Shown: positions 24,133 to 32,514 of the stretch, in pieces | How the letters are laid out: each line of letters begins with the position of its first letter | Position numbering within the stretch: position 1 is the first letter of the stretch | Assembly (NCBI GenBank): GCA_045563135.1 | Contig: JBJKUL010000001.1 | Coordinates: forward strand, 620,001 to 684,000 | Direction of reading: 5' to 3' | DNA length: 64,000 bases | From: Actinomarina sp002308095 | Lineage (GTDB): Bacteria; Actinomycetota; Acidimicrobiia; Actinomarinales; Actinomarinaceae | Notes under the pieces: model-generated | Told to the model about the DNA's origin: nothing | Seen by the model: only the letters and a program-made list of their open reading frames with translations | Database searches by the model: none | Position numbers and translations under genes: made by a program

Positions 24133-25080
24133 ATGATTACTGCTATATTAAACCCTGCTTTAATTGTCTTTATCTCAGGAATACTTCTTGGGAGAATTTT
24201 TAAAAGCATCGCTCCACCTCCATTCATTTCTAAATATCTTGGTTACTTTCTCCTCTTGGGCTTAGGGTTAAAAGGAGGATACAGCCTTCAACAAACTGGA
24301 TTCATTAGTGATGTGGTTAACGTGCTTACACTTGGAGTCTTTTTTGCATTGCTAGTGCCCATCGCAGCTTACCTATATTTAAAAAGAATATTGAATGATG
24401 ATGATGCTGCAGCCTTATCAGGAACTTATGGCTCAGTAAGTGCCGTTACGTTTGTTACGGCAAATACGTATCTGCTAGCTAGTTCTCAAGATTACGATAA
24501 CTACATGTCTGCTGTTCTAGTAGTGATGGAGTTTCCAGCGATATTCATGGCATTATATTTAGTTACGCAAAACAGTTCACAACAATCAGAAAGTAAAGTA
24601 CAAACACTTAAAACTGCTTTTTTAGAAATACCTAATATAGTTCTATTATCATCTTTAATATTTGCGTATAATTTCAGATTTAAGAATTTAGATATATTTA
24701 ATTTAATTACTAAAAATATTTTTGATGTTGTTTTAATTATATTTCTATTTGTAATGGGTTTGAGGGTATCAAAAAGAATGAGTGAGCTATCGGGTAAAGG
24801 AAGTAAGCTTATAGGATTTGCCTTAATAACACCTATAACTGGCTCACTAATTGCATTAATTTTCTCCTCATACTTCGGATTAAGTGTTGGAAATGCAACT
24901 CTTCTTATGGTTTTAACTGCGAGTGCTAGTTATATTGCTGTGCCAGCAGTTGTAAAAGATGCAATCCCCAATGCTAATCCTGCAATATATCTTGGTTTAA
25001 GCCTTGGGGTAACTTTTCCATTCAATGTGATTTTTGGAATACCTTTATACAATCAGTTGGCAATATACTTCTTAAATTAA
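24133..25080 (+). CDS. SbtA-like sodium-dependent bicarbonate transporter family permease
   Basis: 315 residues with about ten hydrophobic segments. The start ALIVFISGILLGRIFK and the YFLLLGLGLKGG motif match the SbtA/DUF897 family. The repeated half shows GSVSAVTFVTANTYLL and LMVLTASASYIAVPAVVKDAIP, where SbtA proteins coordinate sodium and bicarbonate. No carbon-fixation gene lies nearby, so an anaplerotic or pH role is equally possible. The substrate is inferred from the family only. It converges on the SDR gene. Confidence 0.85.
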   Translation: MITAILNPALIVFISGILLGRIFKSIAPPPFISKYLGYFLLLGLGLKGGYSLQQTGFISDVVNVLTLGVFFALLVPIAAYLYLKRILNDDDAAALSGTYGSVSAVTFVTANTYLLASSQDYDNYMSAVLVVMEFPAIFMALYLVTQNSSQQSESKVQTLKTAFLEIPNIVLLSSLIFAYNFRFKNLDIFNLITKNIFDVVLIIFLFVMGLRVSKRMSELSGKGSKLIGFALITPITGSLIALIFSSYFGLSVGNATLLMVLTASASYIAVPAVVKDAIPNANPAIYLGLSLGVTFPFNVIFGIPLYNQLAIYFLN

Positions 25081-25082
25081 TA

Positions 25083-25790
25083 TTAAAGTAAATAACCGCC
25101 GTCAATAGTTACTACTTCACCGGTTATCCATGAAGCTTCCTCGCTAGATAAGAAATACATCAAATTAGAAATATCTTCTGGAGTGCCTAATTTTTTTAAC
25201 GCATGTAGGTCGGCAGTAGCTTGTTCATCATTCTCCCACAGCATCTCAGATAGTTTAGTTTTAACAACGGCAGGAGCAATTCCATTCACTCGTATGTTTG
25301 GGGCTAATTCTTTAGCTAATTGTTTAGTCATATAAATTAGTCCTGCTTTCGAAATATTATAAGCTCCCATATATGATGCTGGCTTTATACCTCCAACAGA
25401 AGCAACATTTAAAATTGATTCCTTTAAACCAGCCTTTACAGCTGCTCTAGCCCAAAGTAACGGTCCAAGAAGATTTACATCCCATGTTTTTTGGATTCTG
25501 GATATATCGACATCCATCAAGTATCCACCTGATGGATTTGTACCTGCGTTATTGATAAGAACATCTAGTGAACTTGTTTCCTTGATAATCGCATTACAGG
25601 TTTCGTTTGCTGCTTCTTCACTGTCAGCATTTGCAACAAAACCTTTTAGCTGCGAGTGTTCACCTAATACCTCTGCAAGATTTTCTTCTTTTCTTGAGGT
25701 GATGTATACATTCCAATTATTTTCTGAAAATCTTAATGCGGTTGCGAGTCCTATTCCTCTAGTGCCACCTGTAATTAAAATCGTTTTCAT
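25083..25790 (-). CDS. Short-chain dehydrogenase/reductase (SDR)
   Basis: 235 residues, classical SDR. The NAD(P) motif is TGGTRGIGLATAL, then NNAG at the end of beta-4, the catalytic Ser in LNVASVGG, YNISKAG with the Tyr-x-x-x-Lys pair, and a C-terminal ITGEVVTIDGGYLL. The ITSRKEENL after the second strand suggests NADP preference. The substrate cannot be predicted. TATAAT lies nine bases before the ATG. Confidence 0.92.
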   Translation of the reverse strand: MKTILITGGTRGIGLATALRFSENNWNVYITSRKEENLAEVLGEHSQLKGFVANADSEEAANETCNAIIKETSSLDVLINNAGTNPSGGYLMDVDISRIQKTWDVNLLGPLLWARAAVKAGLKESILNVASVGGIKPASYMGAYNISKAGLIYMTKQLAKELAPNIRVNGIAPAVVKTKLSEMLWENDEQATADLHALKKLGTPEDISNLMYFLSSEEASWITGEVVTIDGGYLL

Positions 25791-25842
25791 TATTGTTCAA
25801 TTATAGTAGTTATTTTCAGATCCAGTTACAGTTGTATAACTT

Positions 25843-27072
25843 ATGAAAAATCTCGATAAATACATTCAAATAATTACGACAAATAAAGATTTTCAAAAGT
25901 TATTTGCGGCAAGACTAATAACACTGGGTGGTGATTGGTTACTTACAGTTCCATTACTTGGGATTATTTATGAGCTAACCGAAAATCCCTTAATCACATC
26001 ACTAGTTCTTGTTGTGCAGAGTGCTCCTTTATTTTTTTTGGGTAGCTTTGGTGGATACCTTGCAGATAAATATGACAGGAAGAAAATAATTGCTATCTCT
26101 GAATTTTTATCTGGTGTAGTAGTGTTACTAATTCTCTTTGCAGTAAATACAGAAAACGTAGTATTTATATTATTTTCCTTTGGAATGCTTTCAGTTGTTA
26201 GTGCAGCTTATATGCCAACATCGGACGCAGCGTTACCAAACGTTGTTGAAAAAGATTATCTTGCAGAAGCAAATGTAATTTTCTTTTCTAGTTGGGGAAT
26301 AATGGCTGGACTCGGAGCAGGTATTGGAGGATATTTAACTACTGTTGTCAGCAGGGATACTTTATTCACAATAGATTTCCTAACCTTTGTTATCTCGGCA
26401 TTTATCGTGTTTTCAATTAAAAAAGACTTAAGTGAACAGGGAGAATCCAAGTCTGACGAGGTAACAATAAATTTTATTGATGGGATGAAATACGTTCTTT
26501 CAAGAAAAGAGATACTGTCGTTAGTAATTACAAAAGCTACATTTAGTATTTCTGCGAGCGGCTTATTGTCTCTCTTTACTGTTCTTTCATATGAAATATA
26601 TAAAACTGGTGACTATGGAACAGGACTTATGTTTGGAGCTAGAGGAATCGGTGCATTAATTGGACCAATTATAATTAGATACTTTTTTGGAAGTACTGAT
26701 GGTAAGTTATTAAATACAATAGGTATAACAATCATGGCGTGGGGATTGTTTTATTTTTTTATTTCCTTCTCAGCATCTGTATATCTAACAGTATTTTTAT
26801 TAATACTAGGTCACTCAGGTGGTGGATCTCAGTGGGCTTTTTCCACATATGGTTTACAGGTTTTAACACCTGATAATCTACGTGGAAGAATTGCTGGTAT
26901 TGATTACTCACTTTATTTTTTTATGAATACAATTTCAACACTTATGATCGGATACTTAGCAACAGTTTATGGTGTATTGTTTGTATTTAAACTCTTCCCT
27001 GTTTTAGGATTTATATTTGGTTTTGTATGGTTTTTATCTACAAGAAGTATCTGGAACAAATTAGAAACATAA
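25843..27072 (+). CDS. Major facilitator superfamily exporter (MFS_3 / enterobactin-exporter-like)
   Basis: 409 residues with about 12 hydrophobic segments. The N-terminus FQKLFAARLITLGGDWLLTVPL and the loop GGYLADKYDRKK are typical of the MFS_3 group that exports small molecules. LRGRIAGIDYSLYF occurs in the second half. No biosynthetic cluster adjoins it, so the substrate is open. It is divergent from the SDR and ends before a strong terminator. Confidence 0.88.
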   Translation: MKNLDKYIQIITTNKDFQKLFAARLITLGGDWLLTVPLLGIIYELTENPLITSLVLVVQSAPLFFLGSFGGYLADKYDRKKIIAISEFLSGVVVLLILFAVNTENVVFILFSFGMLSVVSAAYMPTSDAALPNVVEKDYLAEANVIFFSSWGIMAGLGAGIGGYLTTVVSRDTLFTIDFLTFVISAFIVFSIKKDLSEQGESKSDEVTINFIDGMKYVLSRKEILSLVITKATFSISASGLLSLFTVLSYEIYKTGDYGTGLMFGARGIGALIGPIIIRYFFGSTDGKLLNTIGITIMAWGLFYFFISFSASVYLTVFLLILGHSGGGSQWAFSTYGLQVLTPDNLRGRIAGIDYSLYFFMNTISTLMIGYLATVYGVLFVFKLFPVLGFIFGFVWFLSTRSIWNKLET

Positions 27073-27161
27073 AAATAAAATTATTTATCTTTTTAACAAA
27101 TTTTTTACTCCTACACTATTGTTATAGCTTTTAAATTCCGGACAGAATTTTTAAGCTTGTA

Positions 27162-27194
27162 AAAGAGGGGTAGTCAAGTCACCCCTCTTTTTTT
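27162..27194 (+). terminator. Intrinsic terminator after MFS gene
   Basis: AAAGAGGGGT pairs with ACCCCTCTTT over 10 bp around the loop AGTCAAGTC, followed by TTTT. An A-run on the left side means it could also stop transcription of umuC arriving on the minus strand. Confidence 0.9.
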
Positions 27195-27217
27195 ATTTAT
27201 CTAGATAAAGTCTTTCA

Positions 27218-28483
27218 TTACTTAACAATTGGTAAATCTTTAAGATTTGTTGTGTAGGCCCCAGACTTTCTATCTGCTCTCATTCTCCAATTCTTCTGTA
27301 TCCCCTGTGCTCCAAGCATCAATGCACCTGATCCGTACTGCTTGTTCACTGCATCTAGAGACTTCATGACGGTGTCTGATTTACTGTAGTTTTCACTATC
27401 TAGAAGACTACCCTGTTCATTTTTTGCATCTGAAATATTCAAAAGCATCACTCCAATTTTCTGATACTCATACCCTGGAAGAAATAATTTGTTCGTAAGT
27501 CTTTTTGCTTCTTTTATTATTTTTGAGGTATTGCTTGTTGGGATAGAGAAATGAGTGCTCATACCATTGCTGTACTGTTTGTCCTTTTCTATATGCGGAC
27601 TTGTTCTTAGAAATACATATAACCCTTGTGCTCTTGAGTTTTGTTGTCTTAACTTTTCGCACGCTCGTGCTGTATAGTTTGATACTGCTTCTTCTAGCTC
27701 TTGAACACGGGAGACCTTTTTCCCGAAGGACTTTGATGAAATAATATTTTTTTTATTTTTTACTTCCTCTATCCCTATGCAAGATAAGCCATTTAGTTCA
27801 TAATGAATTCTCTCTCCTACAATGCTTATTGTCTTTCTAACATGTCTTGGATTTGCTTCAACTAAATCCTGTGCAGTCTCTATCCCAATTTTTCTTAATC
27901 TCCTACCCCATCTTGTTGAGATTCCCCATATTTCTTCTAGGGGGAGATCTCTTAATATATCTTTTTTTACTTCTAAATTCCTTATATCAAATACATTTTC
28001 CGTGGTGTATTTCTTGGCCTGTCTATTCGCAATTTTTGCTAATGTTTTTGAAGATCCTATCCCAATAGAAACTGGTATCCCCGTCCATTGTTTTATTAGA
28101 TTTTTAATTTCTTTTGCTGTCTCTTCTAGGTCACAGTAAGCAAAACTGCTTATATCTAAGAAAGCCTCATCGATAGAGTAAATCTCTATCTCATCAACTA
28201 ACGACCTTAAGGAGGTCATTACTCTTGCTGACATATCTCCATAAAAAGTGTAGTTAGACGAAAATACATGAACGTTGTTTCTATTAATTAGCTGCTTATA
28301 TTTAAAAAATGGTGCTCCCATAGGGATACCTAGAGCTTTTGCTTCATTTGATCTAGCAATGATGCATCCATCATTATTAGAAAGCACCACAATAGGCTTT
28401 CCCTCTAGCTTGGGATTAAAGACCCTTTCACAGGAAGCGTAAAAATTATTACAGTCAACTAAGGCAAAAATTTTATTGTTCAT
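27218..28483 (-). CDS. umuC: DNA polymerase V catalytic subunit UmuC (Y-family)
   Basis: 421 residues. Catalytic motifs: FALVDCNNFYASCERVFNP (first metal Asp) and IYSIDEAFLDIS (Asp-Glu pair). SIGIGSSKTLAKIANRQAK is the fingers/thumb region, and the C-terminal UmuC-specific extension is complete. It performs error-prone translesion synthesis with cleaved UmuD. The start has a good AAGGAG site. Unusually, umuD is not upstream on the same strand but divergent, with only 54 bases between the two starts. Most Actinobacteria use DnaE2/ImuB instead, so lateral transfer is plausible. Confidence 0.95.
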   Translation of the reverse strand: MNNKIFALVDCNNFYASCERVFNPKLEGKPIVVLSNNDGCIIARSNEAKALGIPMGAPFFKYKQLINRNNVHVFSSNYTFYGDMSARVMTSLRSLVDEIEIYSIDEAFLDISSFAYCDLEETAKEIKNLIKQWTGIPVSIGIGSSKTLAKIANRQAKKYTTENVFDIRNLEVKKDILRDLPLEEIWGISTRWGRRLRKIGIETAQDLVEANPRHVRKTISIVGERIHYELNGLSCIGIEEVKNKKNIISSKSFGKKVSRVQELEEAVSNYTARACEKLRQQNSRAQGLYVFLRTSPHIEKDKQYSNGMSTHFSIPTSNTSKIIKEAKRLTNKLFLPGYEYQKIGVMLLNISDAKNEQGSLLDSENYSKSDTVMKSLDAVNKQYGSGALMLGAQGIQKNWRMRADRKSGAYTTNLKDLPIVK

Positions 28484-28497
28484 TCACTTACTCCTTT

Positions 28498-28515
28498 GAA
28501 TACTGTACACTATTC
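28498..28515. promoter_or_regulatory. Near-palindromic operator candidate between umuC and umuD
   Basis: GAATACTGTACACTATTC is palindromic at all but one symmetric pair. It contains TACACT on the plus strand and TACAGT on the minus strand, either of which could be the -10 element of the facing promoters. It is not the GAAC-N4-GTTC box found at recA and lexA, so a different repressor or a diverged LexA site may act here. Confidence 0.5.
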
Positions 28516-28537
28516 TAAAGAAAAAGAAAGACATTTT

Positions 28538-29053
28538 ATGCCTAGAGGTGGTGCACGAAAAGGAGCTGGAAGGCCTAAGGGTCTCGGCAAGTATGGAGAA
28601 AAAACTACTGCCATGAGGATACCTTTAAGCAAAGTTCAGTATGTTTCAGAAATTGTAAACAAAGGTCTTCATGAGATTCCTTTGTATGCAAACAGTGTCT
28701 CGGCTGGATTCCCCTCTCCCGCAGATGATTACCTTGAAGAAAAGGTAGATCTTAATCAGTATCTAGTAAAGCATCCAGCGTCTACTTTTCTTGTTCGAGC
28801 ATCTGGGGAATCTATGATTAATGCAGGAATTTTTCCAAAAGACATACTTGTTGTTGATAGGAGTTTAAAAGCAGAAAATGGAAAAGTAGTCATTGCCGTT
28901 GTTGATGGTGAGCTTACTGTTAAGAGATATGTTAAAAAAGGAAAGAATATCTTATTGAAGCCTGAGAATGATTCTTTTGATCCAATTGTTATTAATGATG
29001 ACAGTGAAGCATATATCTGGGGTGTTGTTACAAACGTTATCCACAACCTGTAA
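28538..29053 (+). CDS. umuD: UmuD-like autoproteolytic subunit of DNA polymerase V
   Basis: 171 residues from MPRGGARKGAGRPKG. This N-terminal motif is found on a subset of UmuD proteins. The self-cleavage site is Ala56-Gly57 (SAGFPSPADDY), the nucleophile Ser92 (SGESMINAG) and the base Lys129 (LTVKRY). Cleaved UmuD' pairs with UmuC. An earlier in-frame ATG at 28496 overlaps the operator, so I prefer 28538. Its 3' end supplies the -10 hexamer of the next gene. Confidence 0.92.
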   Translation: MPRGGARKGAGRPKGLGKYGEKTTAMRIPLSKVQYVSEIVNKGLHEIPLYANSVSAGFPSPADDYLEEKVDLNQYLVKHPASTFLVRASGESMINAGIFPKDILVVDRSLKAENGKVVIAVVDGELTVKRYVKKGKNILLKPENDSFDPIVINDDSEAYIWGVVTNVIHNL

Positions 29054-29062
29054 GATAGCAAT

Positions 29063-29959
29063 ATGGAAATACTTAGAAATAAAGATAGCGATTTTGCAGA
29101 GATAGTTGATTGGAAGTATGAACCAAAATTCGAACCAATTAATACTGAATATGGGGAATTAAATATTCATTATATTGATGAAGGATCGGAAAATGCCAAA
29201 ACAGTTTTACTACTTCATGGTGAACCTACCTGGGGATATTTATATCGAAAATTTGTAGATCCATTAGTAGCCAACGGTTTGCGAGTAATAGTTCCTGATT
29301 TACCTGGTTTCGGGAAGTCAGATAAGCTTTCTGAACGCGATGGTTACACTTATGAAAAATATGTTGATTGGATGAACATTTGGTTGAATAACCTAAATTT
29401 AAATCAGGTAACTCTTTTTGGTCAAGACTGGGGTGGGCTGATTGGCTTAAGGTTAGTTGTAAAAAATCAAGAAAGATTTAGCAGTGTAGTTGTTTCTAAT
29501 ACTGGATTACCAACCGGTGAAAGACCCCTTGGTGAGGCCTTTGAATCTTGGCGAAATTATTCTCAGACTGTGGAGAATTTTCACATCGGAGGAATAGTTA
29601 AAGGTGGAAGTGAAAGTGAATTAGATCAATTAACTATAGATGCATATAATGCACCATTTCCTAATGATTCGTTCAAGGAAGCGGCAAGACAATTTCCATT
29701 ACTGGTACCAGATAGTATTAAAAATCCTAGTTACGCGTATAACGTAGAGGCATGGAAAGAATTAAAAAAATGGGAAAAACCTTTCTTGTGTGCTTTTAGT
29801 GATAAAGATCATATCTTCAAAGGTGTAGAAAATTCATTCATCAAACACATACCTGGAGCAGATGGAATGAACCATGTTGTAATCAAAGATGCTGGACACT
29901 TTCTGCAAGAGGATAAACCTCAAGAGTGTGTTGAAGCCATATTAAGCGTTATTGATTAA
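29063..29959 (+). CDS. Haloalkane dehalogenase-like alpha/beta hydrolase
   Basis: 298 residues. The oxyanion motif is LLHGEPTWGYLYR, the nucleophile Asp is in LFGQDWGGLIG with the halide-binding Trp next to it, the acid Asp lies in CAFSDKDHIF, and the catalytic His is in DAGHFLQEDKP. This set is diagnostic for subfamily I haloalkane dehalogenases, which hydrolyse carbon-halogen bonds. Epoxide-hydrolase relatives are the main alternative. TAAGAT, which includes the umuD stop codon, lies six bases before the ATG. The 3' end overlaps the convergent methyltransferase. Confidence 0.88.
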   Translation: MEILRNKDSDFAEIVDWKYEPKFEPINTEYGELNIHYIDEGSENAKTVLLLHGEPTWGYLYRKFVDPLVANGLRVIVPDLPGFGKSDKLSERDGYTYEKYVDWMNIWLNNLNLNQVTLFGQDWGGLIGLRLVVKNQERFSSVVVSNTGLPTGERPLGEAFESWRNYSQTVENFHIGGIVKGGSESELDQLTIDAYNAPFPNDSFKEAARQFPLLVPDSIKNPSYAYNVEAWKELKKWEKPFLCAFSDKDHIFKGVENSFIKHIPGADGMNHVVIKDAGHFLQEDKPQECVEAILSVID

Positions 29960-30645
29960 CCAGCAGTCCCCCAACTGTTAAAACCAAGAAATTTCTGAGT
30001 TCCAGGTAGATACATACTTTGACTAACTTTTAATTCCAATTCACTGTTATTGATTAACTTAAGGATATCTCTGTTTACATGACACCCTCCTGATATTTTA
30101 GGATAAAAAAACTCAATGAAATTCTGAAAGTTAGCAACTCTAGTGTCAGATGATAAGCCATGTTCTGCAAAGTAAAATTTACCAGAAGACTTTAGCACTC
30201 GAGAAATTTCATTAAGAGCAATTTCCGGATTGGGTATGGAACATAGAGAGTAAGTACTTACAACAGTATCAAAACTATTATCTTCAAATGGTAATTCTTC
30301 AGCACTGCCTATCTGTAAATCTATAGATATATCTACAGATTTTGCATTTTCATAAGCAAGAACATGTAATTCCTGAGAAGGATCTATACCGTAGATTTTT
30401 TCAACATTTTCACCATTATATAACTTAAGATTTACACCAGATCCAAAACCAATTTCAAGCACCTTGCCATACGCATTTGGTATTATTTTCTTCTTTTGGA
30501 TTTGTATAGGTTTAGAACTACATGTCATATTTATAAGATGAGGAAGAATTCTTTTTTCATAAAACTTTTTACTTAATAGCCGAATTATGGGAAATATAAA
30601 AAAAAGTAAAAAATTAGAAATTAAAAAAAATAAATATTTTTTCAT
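29956..30645 (-). CDS. SAM-dependent methyltransferase, membrane-anchored, class I
   Basis: 229 residues. An N-terminal hydrophobic segment (FLISNFLLFFIFPIIRLL) is followed by a class I methyltransferase fold: VLEIGFGSGVNLKLY (SAM site), FDTVVSTYSLCSIPNPEIALNE split after the acidic loop, and LKSSGKFYFAEHG. This layout resembles METTL7/UbiE-type lipid or small-molecule methyltransferases. The substrate is unknown. TATAAT lies eight bases before the ATG. Confidence 0.85.
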   Translation of the reverse strand: MKKYLFFLISNFLLFFIFPIIRLLSKKFYEKRILPHLINMTCSSKPIQIQKKKIIPNAYGKVLEIGFGSGVNLKLYNGENVEKIYGIDPSQELHVLAYENAKSVDISIDLQIGSAEELPFEDNSFDTVVSTYSLCSIPNPEIALNEISRVLKSSGKFYFAEHGLSSDTRVANFQNFIEFFYPKISGGCHVNRDILKLINNSELELKVSQSMYLPGTQKFLGFNSWGTAG

Positions 30646-30667
30646 AAATAGAGATTATACATTATAT

Positions 30668-31174
30668 CTAGTGCCCACCTCTAGGCACACCTCCATATTT
30701 CATCCTTGTATCCCCCATATAGGCAATACGTTCATCGGTTTCCATTGTTTTGCAATCTACAACTTCACCAACATAGAGAGTGTGTGTCCCGTAATCGTGT
30801 ACATTCTTTTTTCTAAGTTCAAACCATACAAGAGCATTATCAAATATTGGAACATTGTTTTCAGTGAGAGTTATGGGTTCCTTGTTTAAAAAGCCCTCTG
30901 TGTGTACTGCAGGTTTTGAAAATTTAACAAATACCTTTGTGTACTTTTCAGAAAATAAATTAATCGTAAAATAGTCACTATCTGACATTAATTTATGAGT
31001 TACGCTCTTATTGTCAATACCTACAGCTATAAGCAATGGGTTCATGTTTATTTGAGTAATCCAACTTGCAGTCATTCCATTATATGAATTTTTACTACCT
31101 GAGCCAATAATTCCTAATGGGCTTGGAATCTTCCATGTAGCAACATTTAGCTCTTCATCTGAGACTTTGCTCAT
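30668..31174 (-). CDS. Flavin reductase-like FMN-binding protein
   Basis: 168 residues, split-barrel flavoprotein. PLGIIGSGSKNSYNGMTASW is the typical flavin-reductase N-terminal motif, followed by NPLLIAVGIDNKS and FTINLFSEKY. Such proteins supply reduced flavin or act directly. The ATG overlaps the stop of the radical SAM gene (ATGA), making it the third gene of an LLM / radical SAM / flavin reductase operon. Confidence 0.88.
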   Translation of the reverse strand: MSKVSDEELNVATWKIPSPLGIIGSGSKNSYNGMTASWITQINMNPLLIAVGIDNKSVTHKLMSDSDYFTINLFSEKYTKVFVKFSKPAVHTEGFLNKEPITLTENNVPIFDNALVWFELRKKNVHDYGTHTLYVGEVVDCKTMETDERIAYMGDTRMKYGGVPRGGH

Positions 31175-32514
31175 ATTAAGGCCTTGTTTGATTTTATTCT
31201 CTCTAATTGAATCTTATTAGGCTCAGCACAACAGAACCATGTTTCTGAAAGTTTAGGAACTTTTCTTTTCTTATAGTTTCCAGATTTAAGAAGATTCTGC
31301 TTAGAATATTGTTCTATAATTTTAACTATTCCAAGATACTGTGCGTACTCATCCAATGATTCATTATGAAGAACATAAGTGAATAAATCATTTTGTAGTT
31401 TATCCATATCTGGAGACATATATCTCCATGAATATGAAAAAGATGATGGATCATATTCCTCTAAGTAGTTATTAATATCGGGATCATTAAGTATTAAAGA
31501 GTTTTTAGGGACAAGTAATTTAATAGTAAGTTGAATTGGGTCTACCGTTTCTCTGAGTCTATATTCTTCAATCAACTTAATAATATTTGGTAAGTCTTGT
31601 TTTTCTGTCCACGGGGAAAAGGGCATCCAGGTTGGCCTTATGTCAATACTGTGTGAAAGAGAAAACTCAACAGCACTATTTAAATCAAGTGATGAATGGT
31701 TTTTCTTTAAAATATTGAGGACCTTGTCATTTGTTGTCTCGAATGCTGAAATAACAAAAAGCATATTAAGGTTTTTTAGCTCTTTAAAATAATCAGGATA
31801 TTTTAAAATATGTTCCACTTTAATAGTTGAATCATATGTTAGATCTGGATGTTCAATATTTAGAGCCTCCAATATTTTCAAGGCATGTTTAGGTCCATTG
31901 AAAAAATCTGGATCATTAAATGAGATGTGCTTTGCACCGGCTTCAACCTGATTAGAGACATCTTTTAAGATTTTATCTGTACCAAATGTTTTGAATGTTC
32001 CATTAAATTCAATAGGTACCGGACAGTGGGTACATTCATGTTTACATCCATAGGTAGTTTCAACTGAGCCTGCTATTAGATTATTTGAGCCATCAACAAT
32101 ATGAGAGTAGTCAGTTATAGAAGGAAGAACAGTTCTATCAGGAACGGAGTGCTTGAAAGAATACTCCTCATTGAGTTGGACATTTAATAAGGATTCCAAA
32201 TCTGCATTATCTAAATTTTGAATTATTTCAAAGTTTTGAAACATTTCTTTAAATACTTTTGCATAGAGGCCAAAAACAAATAACTTATTTGGTAAATCTT
32301 TGTTGCGTAAGTATTCTTCTGCAAGAACAGAAGCTGTATGCATCGAAGCGTAAACACCCAAAGCATCATAATTTTTTAAATTTAGAGTTTTTTCTTCAAC
32401 GGAATAATCAACAATGTCGATTTCGTTTGTACCATTATTTAGTTTTTGATACAGCTCTGAAATTATTTTTGGCTGTTTTCCAAGATCATAAAAAGATAGG
32501 AGAAGAATCTTCAA
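31171..32514 (-). CDS. CUAEP/CCAEP-tail radical SAM protein (Cys form)
   Basis: 447 residues. The N-terminal region (about 1-140) resembles a cobalamin-binding-like Rossmann domain without an obvious DxHxxG. The radical SAM motif CKHECTHC lies near residue 158. The C-terminus ends TWFCCAEPNK, with CCAEP at residues 428-432. This is the signature of a radical SAM family in which the second Cys is selenocysteine (CUAEP) in some members. Here both codons are TGT. It overlaps both neighbours by four bases (ATGA). The reaction is unknown. Confidence 0.82.
   Translation of the reverse strand: MKILLLSFYDLGKQPKIISELYQKLNNGTNEIDIVDYSVEEKTLNLKNYDALGVYASMHTASVLAEEYLRNKDLPNKLFVFGLYAKVFKEMFQNFEIIQNLDNADLESLLNVQLNEEYSFKHSVPDRTVLPSITDYSHIVDGSNNLIAGSVETTYGCKHECTHCPVPIEFNGTFKTFGTDKILKDVSNQVEAGAKHISFNDPDFFNGPKHALKILEALNIEHPDLTYDSTIKVEHILKYPDYFKELKNLNMLFVISAFETTNDKVLNILKKNHSSLDLNSAVEFSLSHSIDIRPTWMPFSPWTEKQDLPNIIKLIEEYRLRETVDPIQLTIKLLVPKNSLILNDPDINNYLEEYDPSSFSYSWRYMSPDMDKLQNDLFTYVLHNESLDEYAQYLGIVKIIEQYSKQNLLKSGNYKKRKVPKLSETWFCCAEPNKIQLERIKSNKALI

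Noticed and set aside
28498..28515. Reading the umuC/umuD palindrome as a standard LexA box
   Set aside because: It lacks GAAC-N4-GTTC and also the proteobacterial CTGT-N8-ACAG; reported as a distinct operator candidate instead.
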